DNA of 28,666 nt from contig JBBQHQ010000017.1 in the NCBI GenBank assembly GCA_038324115.1, forward strand, positions 1 to 28,666. Direction: 5' to 3'. This DNA is from Gaiellasilicea sp038324115 (lineage in GTDB: Bacteria > Actinomycetota > Thermoleophilia > Gaiellales > Gaiellaceae). The translations under genes and the position numbers were made by a program. This document shows positions 14,316-21,330 of this stretch, in pieces (the stretch's first letter is position 1; each line of letters opens with the position of its first letter). The notes under the pieces were generated by a model, which worked only from the letters and a program-made list of their open reading frames with translations, had not been told where the DNA came from and ran no database searches.

Positions 14316-16274
14316 GTGAGGTGGCTCGTTGCGCTCGGGCTGGTGCTCGCGGCCGGTTGGGCCCCGGGCGCTGCGGCGCTCGAGCGCCCCGTCTCTCTGA
14401 CGGACAGCTCCGGCGTCGTGCACCACGGAGTCCTCGCGCTGCCGCGTGGCTACGGATCGGCCTGGAACCCGCCGCTCCCGCTCGTCCTCGTCCCGGAGGG
14501 CGACTCGGTCGGGAGCCGCTGGGGTGGGCTGCCCGAGCGCGGCGGCTTCGCGCTGCTCCGCCTGCGCGGCGGCCCGGCGCAGGCCGGCGGGCTCGCGATC
14601 GAGCGGCTCGGCGAGCTGCCGGCCGTGCTGCGGGCTTCGGTGCCCTGGCTGCGGCTCGCGCCCGGGCGGACCTACGCGTTCGGGGGCGGCGAGGCCGGGC
14701 GGCGGGCGCTCCGGCTCGCGGTCGCTCGGCCAAGACTGCTCGCGGGGGTCGCGGTCTCGGAGCCGTTCGGCGAGGGGGAGACGCTCCCAAGCGGTGCCAG
14801 GGTCGCCTTCTCGCAGGTCCCGGTTCAGCTCTGGACGGCCACGCCGGAGGGGAGGCGCCGGAGCGCCGGCTTCGTGCGCGCCGTCCGGACGGCGCGGGCT
14901 GGCGGCCGGATCCTCGCAGCCCGGGGCTCGTGGCCCGAGCAGCTGCAGGCGGCACTGCTCGGCTTTGGGCTGCTCCCGCTCGGCTCCGAGCCGGTCGAGC
15001 GCCGCCCCGCCCGCGCGTCCGTCTGCGGCTCGGCCGGGACGCTCTCCTACCCCTGGCCGGTGCGGCCGTTCGACCGCGCCCATCCCGTCCGGGGGAACGT
15101 CGGTGACCCGCGGACGCATTTCGACCTCGGCGAGCCCGCGAGCGGCGCGGCCGCGGGCAGGTTCGCCTTCCACGACGGCGTCGACGTCGTCGCGGTCGGC
15201 GGGACGCCGGTGTACCCCGTCGTCTCCGGGACGGCCGAGCCGGCCGGCCGCTACGGGATCGTCGTGCGCAGCCCGGGAGGCCGCAGCTTCGTCTACCAGC
15301 ACCTCCTGCCCGCCGTGGGCGCGGGAGCCGAGGTGCGTGCGGGGGAGACCGTCCTCGGTCACGTGCTCGCCCGCTCGGGCCACATCCATCTGGGCGAGTT
15401 CGCGCCGAGCGGCGCGGTCGTGAACCCCCTCGTCCATCTGGCGCCTTATCGGGACGAGACCGCGCCCGTCTTGGCGCTTCTGGACGCCCCCGAGCGCGCC
15501 CGCGGACGGCTGGAGCTCTCGGCGCGTGCCTACGACGTCCCGGAGCTCGCCGCGGGCGGCTCGTGGACGGGGCTGCCGGTGGCGCCCGCCCGGATCACGC
15601 TCTCGCTCCGGAACCGGGACGGGCGCACCGTCGGGACCGCCGCTGCGGTCGATTTCGTCGCCGGACTGCCCGGCAACCGCGCCTTCCGGGACGTCTACCT
15701 GCCGGGGACGCGCCAGAACGCTTCCGTGGTCGGCTTCCACTACTTCACCGGCAGCCCCGGGAGCTACCGCTACCGGCTGGGGCTGGACGTCCGCCAGGTC
15801 GCGCCGGGCCGTTACGACCTCGTCGTGCGGGCGACGGACACCTGCGGGAACGCGGACGAGTCGAGCCGGCCGCTCGTCGTGCTTCGCGACCCGAGCTACC
15901 GGCCGCCTCAGCCGAAGGCACCTCCTAAGACGAAGCCCGAGCCGGCCCTGCCGCCGCCGCCGCCGGTGGAGCTCCCGCCGCTGGCGGGGCGCTACACCGT
16001 CGTCCTCGCCTCCGTCCGGGGCCCCGAAGGCCCGCGCGCGGCTGCGGCTGCCGCGCGGCGGGGGCGTGCCGCCGGTCTCCCGCAGGTCGCGATCGTCCAC
16101 AGCGACCGGTACGGCGGCCTTACGCCCGGTTACCTCGTCGTCGTCAGCGGTTCGTACGGCTCGGCTTCCGAGGCCGCCCGCGCCGCGATCCCGGCGGCCC
16201 GGACCTTCGCGAGCGCGTATCCGCGCCTCGTCGGGGAGGAACGCGCGCGCTCGGGGCGAAAGGGCCGCGAGTGA
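14316..16274 (+). CDS. secreted M23 (LytM) peptidase with degenerate hydrolase and SPOR-like modules
   Basis: 652 residues with GTG start and a signal peptide (residues 1-21, ending PGAAA). Region 25-225 resembles an alpha/beta-hydrolase or PHB-depolymerase-like fold, but the nucleophile elbow reads GGGEAG, without the Ser of GxSxG, so it is probably non-catalytic. The M23 core is at about 283-365: HDGVD (H286, D290), YQH (H329) and HIHLGE (H356, H358), all zinc or catalytic positions present. A beta-rich Ig-like region follows (about 385-545), then a Pro/Lys linker, then an about 85-residue SPOR-like repeat (YTVVLASV ... GYLVVVSGSYGSASEA). It is expected to act on cell-wall peptides outside the membrane, with the C-terminal part binding glycan. 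It overlaps the next small gene by 4 bp. Confidence 0.85.
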   Translation: MRWLVALGLVLAAGWAPGAAALERPVSLTDSSGVVHHGVLALPRGYGSAWNPPLPLVLVPEGDSVGSRWGGLPERGGFALLRLRGGPAQAGGLAIERLGELPAVLRASVPWLRLAPGRTYAFGGGEAGRRALRLAVARPRLLAGVAVSEPFGEGETLPSGARVAFSQVPVQLWTATPEGRRRSAGFVRAVRTARAGGRILAARGSWPEQLQAALLGFGLLPLGSEPVERRPARASVCGSAGTLSYPWPVRPFDRAHPVRGNVGDPRTHFDLGEPASGAAAGRFAFHDGVDVVAVGGTPVYPVVSGTAEPAGRYGIVVRSPGGRSFVYQHLLPAVGAGAEVRAGETVLGHVLARSGHIHLGEFAPSGAVVNPLVHLAPYRDETAPVLALLDAPERARGRLELSARAYDVPELAAGGSWTGLPVAPARITLSLRNRDGRTVGTAAAVDFVAGLPGNRAFRDVYLPGTRQNASVVGFHYFTGSPGSYRYRLGLDVRQVAPGRYDLVVRATDTCGNADESSRPLVVLRDPSYRPPQPKAPPKTKPEPALPPPPPVELPPLAGRYTVVLASVRGPEGPRAAAAAARRGRAAGLPQVAIVHSDRYGGLTPGYLVVVSGSYGSASEAARAAIPAARTFASAYPRLVGEERARSGRKGRE

Positions 16275-16459
16275 AAGAGGAGAGTCAGCTCGAGGACATG
16301 CGGGCCGCCCTGCGGGGTGAGCGGGAGCGGGCGGAGCAGGCTCGGCAGCGGTCCCAGGAGAACGTCCGGGCCCTGATCGAACCCACCGTGCCGCCTCCGC
16401 CGGAGCCGCCCGCCGCAGAGCCGCCGCGAGGCCGCAGAGGCCTCTTCCGCCGCCGATAG
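16271..16459 (+). CDS. small charged coiled-coil protein
   Basis: 62 residues with a GTG start overlapping the stop of the peptidase gene (GTGA). Residues 1-38 are highly charged and helical (LEDMRAALRGERERAEQARQ), likely a short coiled coil. Then a Pro/Glu linker and a basic end, RGRRGLFRRR, which mirrors the WFRRIFRRRR start of the protein encoded at 13862. No family recognised. The tight overlap argues that it is a real, coupled gene. Confidence 0.6.
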   Translation: MKEESQLEDMRAALRGERERAEQARQRSQENVRALIEPTVPPPPEPPAAEPPRGRRGLFRRR

Positions 16460-16477
16460 CGTCGCTACCCTGCGCCG

Positions 16478-17719
16478 GTGAAGCTCTTCGCCCGGCTGTT
16501 CCGCGTCGTCTGGGGCGCCGAGGTCGACCGCGCGCTTCGGCCCGTGCTCGCGGTTGCGCTCGCCGGGTCGATCGCCGGCTCCTCGCTCTTCGTCTTCATG
16601 GGGATCTGGGCGACGAAGGAGCTCGGGGCGAGCGGGAAGCAGCTCGGCGTTGCGTTCGCGATCGGCGCGATCCTCGCGGCCACGTCGGGCTACCTGGGCG
16701 GGCATCTCTCAGACCATTACGGGCGGCGGAGGCTCATCCTCGTCGGCTGGGGCGGTGAGGTGCTCTACATCCCGCTCTTCCTGCTCGTGGGCGACCAACT
16801 CCTCCTCGGTCTCGCATTGATGACCGGGATGGCGGTCTTCGGCTCGATCGGCGGCGCGGCCGACCAGGCGATGATCGCCGACCTGGTGCCGCCCGAGCGG
16901 CACGAGGGGGCGTACGCGTCTGTGCGGGTCGCCTCCAACCTCGGCGTGACGATGGGGCCTCCGCTCGGCGGGTTGATGATCCTCGTCGGGGATTGGCACG
17001 GGTTGTTCGTGGGCGTCTCGCTTCTTGCGGCGGTCGCGGCCGGGATCGCATACCGGTACCTGCCCGCGCGCGGCGCCTACAGCCCGGTGGAGGCGCCGAC
17101 GCGGGGCTCGTTCGGCGTGCTCAGGCGGGACGGCGTCTTCCTGCTGTTCCTGCTCTCCGGCGTCTTCGCCTATCTCGTCTACGTCGCCTACGAGGTCGCG
17201 CTCCCGATTTCGCTCACGGACACGCACGGGCTCTCGGCCACCACCTGGGGCTTCCTCGTCGTGATCAACCCGGCGCTCGTGACCTTCTTCCAGCTCCGGC
17301 TGACCCGGCGGGTGAGCCATGTGCCCCCGGCCGCGAAGCTGGTCGTCGCGATGCTGCTGATGGGGCTGCCGTTCACCTTGCTCTCGTTCAGCGCCGCTCT
17401 GCCCGTCGTCGCCCTGACGATCACCGTGTTCGTGCTGGGCGAGATGCTCTGGGTGCCGACGTCCCAGTCGATCGCAGCTGCCCTCGCGCCCGAGGACATC
17501 CGGGGCGCCTACATGGGCGCGTTCACCGCCACGGGCGCGGCGGGCTTCGCGCTCGCGCCGCTTTTCGGCCTCCCCGTGCGGGACGCCTACGGTGACGGGG
17601 CGATGTGGGGGATGTTCGCCGCCTTCGCGGTCGTGGCCGCCGTCACGGGCGCGGCCGCGTGCCTGGGGGTGCGCTCCCGGCCCGCCAGCGAGGGGCTGGA
17701 CGCATCGGCGGCCGCCTGA
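16478..17719 (+). CDS. MFS transporter
   Basis: 413 residues from GTG 16478. About twelve membrane helices in two halves. The conserved MFS loop between helices 2 and 3 is present (GGHLSDHYGRRRLILVG). Resemblance is to drug- or sugar-efflux MFS proteins (for example the helix VASNLGVTMGPPLGGLMIL, equivalent to motif C of exporters, with GxxxGPPLGG), which suggests export by proton antiport. The substrate is unknown. The stop overlaps the next gene by one base (TGATG), so the two are coupled. Confidence 0.9.
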   Translation: MKLFARLFRVVWGAEVDRALRPVLAVALAGSIAGSSLFVFMGIWATKELGASGKQLGVAFAIGAILAATSGYLGGHLSDHYGRRRLILVGWGGEVLYIPLFLLVGDQLLLGLALMTGMAVFGSIGGAADQAMIADLVPPERHEGAYASVRVASNLGVTMGPPLGGLMILVGDWHGLFVGVSLLAAVAAGIAYRYLPARGAYSPVEAPTRGSFGVLRRDGVFLLFLLSGVFAYLVYVAYEVALPISLTDTHGLSATTWGFLVVINPALVTFFQLRLTRRVSHVPPAAKLVVAMLLMGLPFTLLSFSAALPVVALTITVFVLGEMLWVPTSQSIAAALAPEDIRGAYMGAFTATGAAGFALAPLFGLPVRDAYGDGAMWGMFAAFAVVAAVTGAAACLGVRSRPASEGLDASAAA

Positions 17720-18204
17720 TGGACCGGCGCGAGCGAGAGCGGATCCTCCGGCAGGGAGTGGTGCTGCCGGAGACGCCGAGGCGCCGGCGCGAGCTCGCGG
17801 CGCTCCGGGAGGACCTGACGGAGCACCCTCTGACGGGGAAGCCGCTCCGGCAGCGCTTCCGGAACTTCCGCCCGGACGCAGGCTCGTACTTCGCCTCGCT
17901 CGGCGGGCCGCTGCCGTTCATGGCGCGGCTGCGGGAGATCGAGCTGCTGACCGAGGAGCACGAGCAGCGGCTCGCGGAGGCCTACGCGGAGACGACCCCG
18001 GAGCGCTGGCCGGCGCTCGTCGAGTGCTGGAGCTTCACCGAGGTGAACGAGCTGATCGACCGGCACAACCGCTTCTATCCGATCGAGGCGAGACTTCCGA
18101 TGGATCCGCGGACCGGCGACTACGTGCTCGTGAACGGGAGGCCGTATCGGCGTCAGCCGCTCGACGTCAGCTGGATCGTGAAACGGTTCCCCGCGCAAAG
18201 CTGA
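17719..18204 (+). CDS. conserved-looking hypothetical soluble protein
   Basis: 161 residues from ATG 17719. No membrane segment or signal peptide. Very charged at the N-terminus (DRRERERILRQG), then ALREDLTEHPLTGKPLRQRFRNF, a helical middle (MARLREIELLTEEHEQRLAEAY), WSFTEVNELIDRHNRFYPIE and a C-terminal GDYVLVNGRPYRRQPLDVSWI. The LTGKPL element recalls DnaJC28-type domains, but the rest does not fit, so I make no assignment. The 3' end overlaps the convergent MFS gene by 38 bp. Confidence 0.7.
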   Translation: MDRRERERILRQGVVLPETPRRRRELAALREDLTEHPLTGKPLRQRFRNFRPDAGSYFASLGGPLPFMARLREIELLTEEHEQRLAEAYAETTPERWPALVECWSFTEVNELIDRHNRFYPIEARLPMDPRTGDYVLVNGRPYRRQPLDVSWIVKRFPAQS

Positions 18205-19306
18205 CCGTGAGGGTGAGGAGGCAGAGCCCCGCGGCCAGGAGGTAGGGGAGGGTGTCCCCGGCGGCGTCCGCGAGGCGCCCGCCGGCGGCAGGCCCGGTCA
18301 TGTTGCCGAGCGCCCAGGCGCTGTTCATCACGCCGAAGCCGAGCGCCTGAGAGAGCCCGACCGACTCGGCCCGGTGGGAGACGAGTGCCATCCCCGGCGT
18401 GTAGAAGCCGCCGAACGAGACGGCGGCGAGGGCGACGAGGAGCACGAGCAAGGCCGGCTGGCGGGCGAACGCGAACGCCGTCGCGACGAGGACGGAGGCG
18501 AGGAGCGCGGCGCGGATGGGGAGGAGGCGGCCCCGCCGATCGGAGAACCGGCCGAGCAAGGGGTTCACGGCAGTCTCGACGAGTCCCGAGGCCAGGAAGA
18601 CGACGCCGATCGCCAGCGGCGTCCAACCCGCCTGGTCGAGCTCGAGCGGGACGAGCACGATCATGACGCCGAAGAGGAGGGCGGGGAGCGTGTTCAGCCA
18701 GAGCCCGCCGAGGAACCGGCGGTCGCGGAGGGCGTGCGCGATCGAGGCGGGCCGGGCCTCCTCGCGGGCGGGCGTGGGCCGGGTGGCGGCCCAGGCCGCG
18801 AGCACGAGCGCGAGCGCACCGACGGCGGTGAAGGTGGCGCGGATCCCCGCGAGGTCGGCGGCCGCCCCGAAGACCGGCCCGATGATCGCGCCGAACACGG
18901 CTGCACCGAACGCGGTCCCGAGCAGCTCGCCGCGCCGGTGCCGGGGCGTCGCCACGGTCAGCCAGGTGAGGGCGCCGGCCCAGGTGACGGTGCTGGAGAT
19001 GCCCTGGACGAAGCGGGCGAGCCCGAGCGACCAGGCGTCGGCGCCGACGGCGAACGCGAAGCAAGAGAGGGCGAGCAGCGCGAGCCCGGCGATCACGGTG
19101 CGCTGGGCGCCGAAGCGGGCGGCGGCGAGCCCGCCGGGGATACCGCCGAGGAGGGCGCCGGCCCCGAAGGCGGCGGTGAGGAGCCCGGCGCCGGCCTTGG
19201 AGAGCCCGAACTCGTCCGCGTAGCCGGGCACAAGCGGCGCGAGCGCCCCGAAGAGCATCGCGTCGACGAAGACGACCACCGAGACGAAGAGCACCAGCCT
19301 GCGCAC
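18167..19306 (-). CDS. MFS transporter, second
   Basis: About 379 residues. Twelve helices; loop 2-3 motif GGIPGGLAAARFGAQRTVIAG and a central VNPLLGRFSDRRGRLLP, both typical of MFS carriers. Substrate unknown; general efflux look. The open frame extends upstream to 19531, but that extension runs through the non-coding repeat block and codes for repeated KTPEGSARLP, so I reject it. The best start is GTG 19306 (or GTG 19327), giving MRRLVLFVSVVVFVDAMLFG, a natural first helix. A TAACGT box lies 8 bases before GTG 19306, so a leaderless start is possible. The end overlaps the convergent hypothetical gene by 38 bp. Confidence 0.85.
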   Translation of the reverse strand: MRRLVLFVSVVVFVDAMLFGALAPLVPGYADEFGLSKAGAGLLTAAFGAGALLGGIPGGLAAARFGAQRTVIAGLALLALSCFAFAVGADAWSLGLARFVQGISSTVTWAGALTWLTVATPRHRRGELLGTAFGAAVFGAIIGPVFGAAADLAGIRATFTAVGALALVLAAWAATRPTPAREEARPASIAHALRDRRFLGGLWLNTLPALLFGVMIVLVPLELDQAGWTPLAIGVVFLASGLVETAVNPLLGRFSDRRGRLLPIRAALLASVLVATAFAFARQPALLVLLVALAAVSFGGFYTPGMALVSHRAESVGLSQALGFGVMNSAWALGNMTGPAAGGRLADAAGDTLPYLLAAGLCLLTLTVSFARGTVSRSS

Positions 19307-19376
19307 GACCCGCGACGTTACCGACACAGGCAGCTTCAAGACCGACCCAGCCGAAGGGCTTCGTCCCACTGGTTGC

Positions 19377-19444
19377 GGGAGGCGGGCCGACCCTTCAGGG
19401 GTCTTGGCGATGGGAGGTGCTCCCGGGAGGGAGTTCCTTCCATC
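19377..19444 (+). repeat. hairpin module 1 (no long block attached)
   Basis: Starts with GGGAGGCGGGCCGA and the small hairpin GACCC-TTCAG-GGGTC (the shared element ends at 19405). Then a long imperfect hairpin 19409-19444 whose arms begin gatgg and end ccatc, with G-T pairs that hold only if the RNA is plus-strand. Thirteen bases later module 2 begins. Confidence 0.75.
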
Positions 19445-19457
19445 TGCCGGAGGTGTT

Positions 19458-19524
19458 GGGAGGCGGGCCGATCCTTCAGGGGTCTTAGGCGCACAAAGGG
19501 CTCCCGTGAGGGAGCCCTTTGTGC
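19458..19524 (+). repeat. hairpin module 2
   Basis: The shared 29-base element is at 19458-19486 (one change, C to T, giving a U-G pair in the small hairpin). A perfect 15-bp hairpin with a GTGA loop follows at 19491-19524 (gcacaaagggctccc and its complement). The long block A begins 77 bases after the start of this module. Confidence 0.85.
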
Positions 19525-19534
19525 TTGCCAAATA

Positions 19535-19657
19535 ATTCAGCGAGCCGGGTGCGCTTTCGTCCTCCGCACCGACGAACTTTCGGCATCTGCCTTGCGGCTT
19601 CTTCCTACGGTCTCCCGGCGCGGACTCGACCTAATCGCGTCCCGTGCTCGCTGCAAG
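19535..19657 (+). repeat. long structured block, copy A (diverged)
   Basis: Bounded by ATTCAGCGAGCC and GTGCTCGCTGCAAG. The CAGCGAG (19538-19544) and CTCGCTG (19647-19653) ends are complementary and would close the whole block. Inside, GGTGCG can pair with CGCACC. Relative to copies B and C the interior has diverged and is 12 bases longer, while the closing ends and CGACCTAAT are kept. A variable stretch follows, then GCAAATTGCG at 19713 with a T-run. Confidence 0.8.
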
Positions 19658-19778
19658 AGGCAACTTAGGGCAGGCCGGCGGCGGGGTCAAGGGGCAGGAT
19701 GGCCCGCTTGTCGCAAATTGCGTGTTTTTCCTTCTCGGGCACGCCAATTGCGCCGATTGCTTTTTGCTCTAGAAAGAA

Positions 19779-19889
19779 ATTCAGCGAGCCGGTGGCGGTT
19801 TCGTCCGCTCCTCCGGCCGACGTTTCCGCTTGCGCGTACTCGCCTTCCGGTGGAGCCTCGACCTAATCCCGCTCCGTGCTCGCTGCAAG
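19779..19889 (+). repeat. long structured block, copy B
   Basis: 111 bp, identical to copy C at 109 positions. Same complementary ends CAGCGAG and CTCGCTG, and an inner hairpin GGCGG-TTTCGT-CCGCT. Unlike A and C, no hairpin module lies directly upstream; instead there is an A/T-rich segment (19715-19778). The following tail has GCAAACAGCG at 19943 and six Ts. Confidence 0.85.
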
Positions 19890-20051
19890 AGCAAACCTAG
19901 CGCGCCGGCCGGAGAAGGCAACCCCCGGAGCCCGGGAGATCCGCAAACAGCGTCTTTTTTCTTTCAGCAGACCAGCAGGCAGCTGCGCCCAGGCCAACAA
20001 CGACGAACTCGGAAGCCCGCATCACCACCCAGATGGCGTCCCATTGGTGTT

Positions 20052-20118
20052 GGGAGGCGGGCCGACCCTTCAGGGGTCTTAGGCGCAGAAAGGGCTCCCG
20101 TGAGGGAGCCCATTCTGC
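20052..20118 (+). repeat. hairpin module 3
   Basis: The shared 29-base element is at 20052-20080. The hairpin at 20085-20118 has 14 of 15 pairs and a GTGA loop (gcagaaagggctccc arm). Compared with module 2, a C-G pair has become G-C, a compensating change on both arms. Block C begins 77 bases after the module start, exactly as block A does after module 2. Confidence 0.85.
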
Positions 20119-20128
20119 TTGCCAATAA

Positions 20129-20239
20129 ATTCAGCGAGCCGGTGGCGGTTTCGTCCGCTCCTCCGACTGACGTTTCCGCTTGCGCGTACTCGCCTTCCGG
20201 TGGAGCCTCGACCTAATCCCGCTCCGTGCTCGCTGCAAG
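20129..20239 (+). repeat. long structured block, copy C
   Basis: 111 bp, differing from copy B at two positions near the middle (GGCC versus GACT). Same closing ends. A 59-base variable stretch follows, then GCAAATTGCG at 20295 and TTTT. Confidence 0.85.
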
Positions 20240-20428
20240 GGGGAAGATAGGGACTCGAGCCCGATCGGTCAAGAGGCGTGTCCGGGTGGTTTCTGCAAAT
20301 TGCGACTTTTGTTGGACACGATAGGCAGATTGGGGTTGGTCGAACGTGCTCTAGGTGGTCTGGAGGCGCGCTCGCCGGTCGGGGACGACTGCGGCGGCGC
20401 GGCCGACCCGGGAATCTAGACTGCGCCT

Positions 20429-20449
20429 CCGCCCGCTTCAAGGGGGCGG
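20429..20449 (+). promoter_or_regulatory. leader hairpin before the first dehydrogenase gene
   Basis: CCGCCC (20429-20434) pairs with GGGCGG (20444-20449). A TAGACT -10-like box at 20417-20422 lies just upstream but has no good -35 box. The role could be attenuation or mRNA stability. Confidence 0.35.
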
Positions 20450-20491
20450 CGAGACGAAAGTTCGCGCAAAGAGCGAGAGAGCGAGGAGCGG

Positions 20492-21253
20492 ATGGAGCGG
20501 TTCGGGGGCAGGCACGTCGTCGTCACGGGCGGCGGAGTCGGGATCGGGATGGCGATCGCCGAGCGGCTCGCGGCCGAGGGGGCGACGCTGACGCTTGTCG
20601 CGCGCGACCTCGAGCGGGTCTCGGCGGTCGCCGGCGAGCTCGGCGGCGGCGCCGTCCGCTGCGATATCCGCGAGCGGAGCGCGGTCGACGCCGCGTTCGC
20701 GGCAGCCGCGGCTGAACGCGGCCCGATCCACGCACTGGTCGCGAACAGCGGGATCGGCGGCCCCAACGAGGACGGCCCGGACGACCGCTTCGACGAGATC
20801 GTCGCGACCAACCTGAATGGCACGTACTACTGCGTCCGCGCGGCGCTCCGCCACCTCGCACCGGGCCCGGAGTCGCGGCACGTCGTCGTGATCGCCTCGA
20901 TCCTCGCCCGAATCGCGGTCGGCGGCTACACGGGCTACTCGGCGTCGAAGGCAGGGCTGCTCGGGCTCGTGCGCTCGTTCGCGGCCGAGCTCGCGGCGGA
21001 GGAGGTTCAGGTCAACGCGATCTGCCCCGGCTGGGTCGACACGGAGATGGCGTGGGAGGGGATCGACGGCTACGCCGAGGCGATCGGAGCCACCCGCGAG
21101 GAGGCGTTCCGCGAGGCGATGAAGGAGGTGCCGCTCGGCCGGATGAGCGAGCCGGCCGACATCGCGGGGACGGTCGCCTGGCTGCTCTCGCCCGACGCCC
21201 GCAACGTCACCGGCCAGGCGATCGATCAGAACGGTGGCGCCTGGGCCGGCTAG
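20492..21253 (+). CDS. short-chain dehydrogenase/reductase
   Basis: 253 residues from ATG 20492, with GAGGAG close upstream. Classical SDR: cofactor motif TGGGVGIG (12-19), NSG at 85-87, catalytic S136, Y149 and K153 (YSASK). CDIR (57-60) after the third strand is the adenine-ring Asp. It resembles 3-oxoacyl-ACP-reductase and alcohol-dehydrogenase SDRs; the substrate cannot be fixed. It stands at the head of the amine-utilisation cluster and points the same way as the permease gene 77 bp downstream, so it may act on an alcohol or aldehyde of that pathway. Confidence 0.9.
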   Translation: MERFGGRHVVVTGGGVGIGMAIAERLAAEGATLTLVARDLERVSAVAGELGGGAVRCDIRERSAVDAAFAAAAAERGPIHALVANSGIGGPNEDGPDDRFDEIVATNLNGTYYCVRAALRHLAPGPESRHVVVIASILARIAVGGYTGYSASKAGLLGLVRSFAAELAAEEVQVNAICPGWVDTEMAWEGIDGYAEAIGATREEAFREAMKEVPLGRMSEPADIAGTVAWLLSPDARNVTGQAIDQNGGAWAG

Positions 21254-21330
21254 GCCGTCGGCTTGACCGCCGTCCGAAAGGGGTGAGAGGATCGCGCCAC
21301 TTGTGACATTCCATGCGTGGAGGTAGTCCT

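Larger units (their letters stand above)
19307..20491. other. 1.2-kb gene-free region carrying a structured repeat family
   Basis: Nothing here looks like protein-coding sequence: the plus-strand open frames begin inside repeat copies and share only the repeat-derived segment LDLIPLRARCK. The region holds three hairpin modules (from 19377, 19458, 20052), three long repeat blocks (from 19535, 19779, 20129), each followed by a 57-59-base variable stretch and a conserved GCAAA-type tail, and a leader hairpin before the dehydrogenase gene. Segments 19890-20051 and 20310-20425 show no further structure that I can support. Local T-runs make parts of it visibly richer in A/T than the neighbouring genes. 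Confidence 0.75.

Noticed and set aside
19491..19524. Simple terminator for the MFS gene
   Set aside because: It lies upstream of the minus-strand gene, has no T-run on either side and recurs with compensating changes as part of a repeat module.
19307..19531. Upstream extension of the second MFS protein
   Set aside because: The extra 75 residues are translated hairpin modules (repeated KTPEGSARLP) and precede a natural first membrane helix.
18374..19900. 508-residue plus-strand open frame
   Set aside because: It runs antisense to the MFS gene, is mostly charged low-complexity sequence caused by high GC, and ends in the repeat region. No motif.
19535..20239. CRISPR array
   Set aside because: Repeats are over 110 bp, only three, unevenly spaced, internally structured and not accompanied by cas genes.
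20245..20275. tRNA-like T arm after repeat copy C
   Set aside because: The loop reads CTCGAGT and the stem is only three pairs, with no other tRNA parts nearby.
19830..20419. Two small proteins beginning MRVLAFRWSLDLIPLRARCK
   Set aside because: The shared part is only the translation of repeat blocks B and C; the frames diverge right after the block, and RNA structure explains the conservation better.
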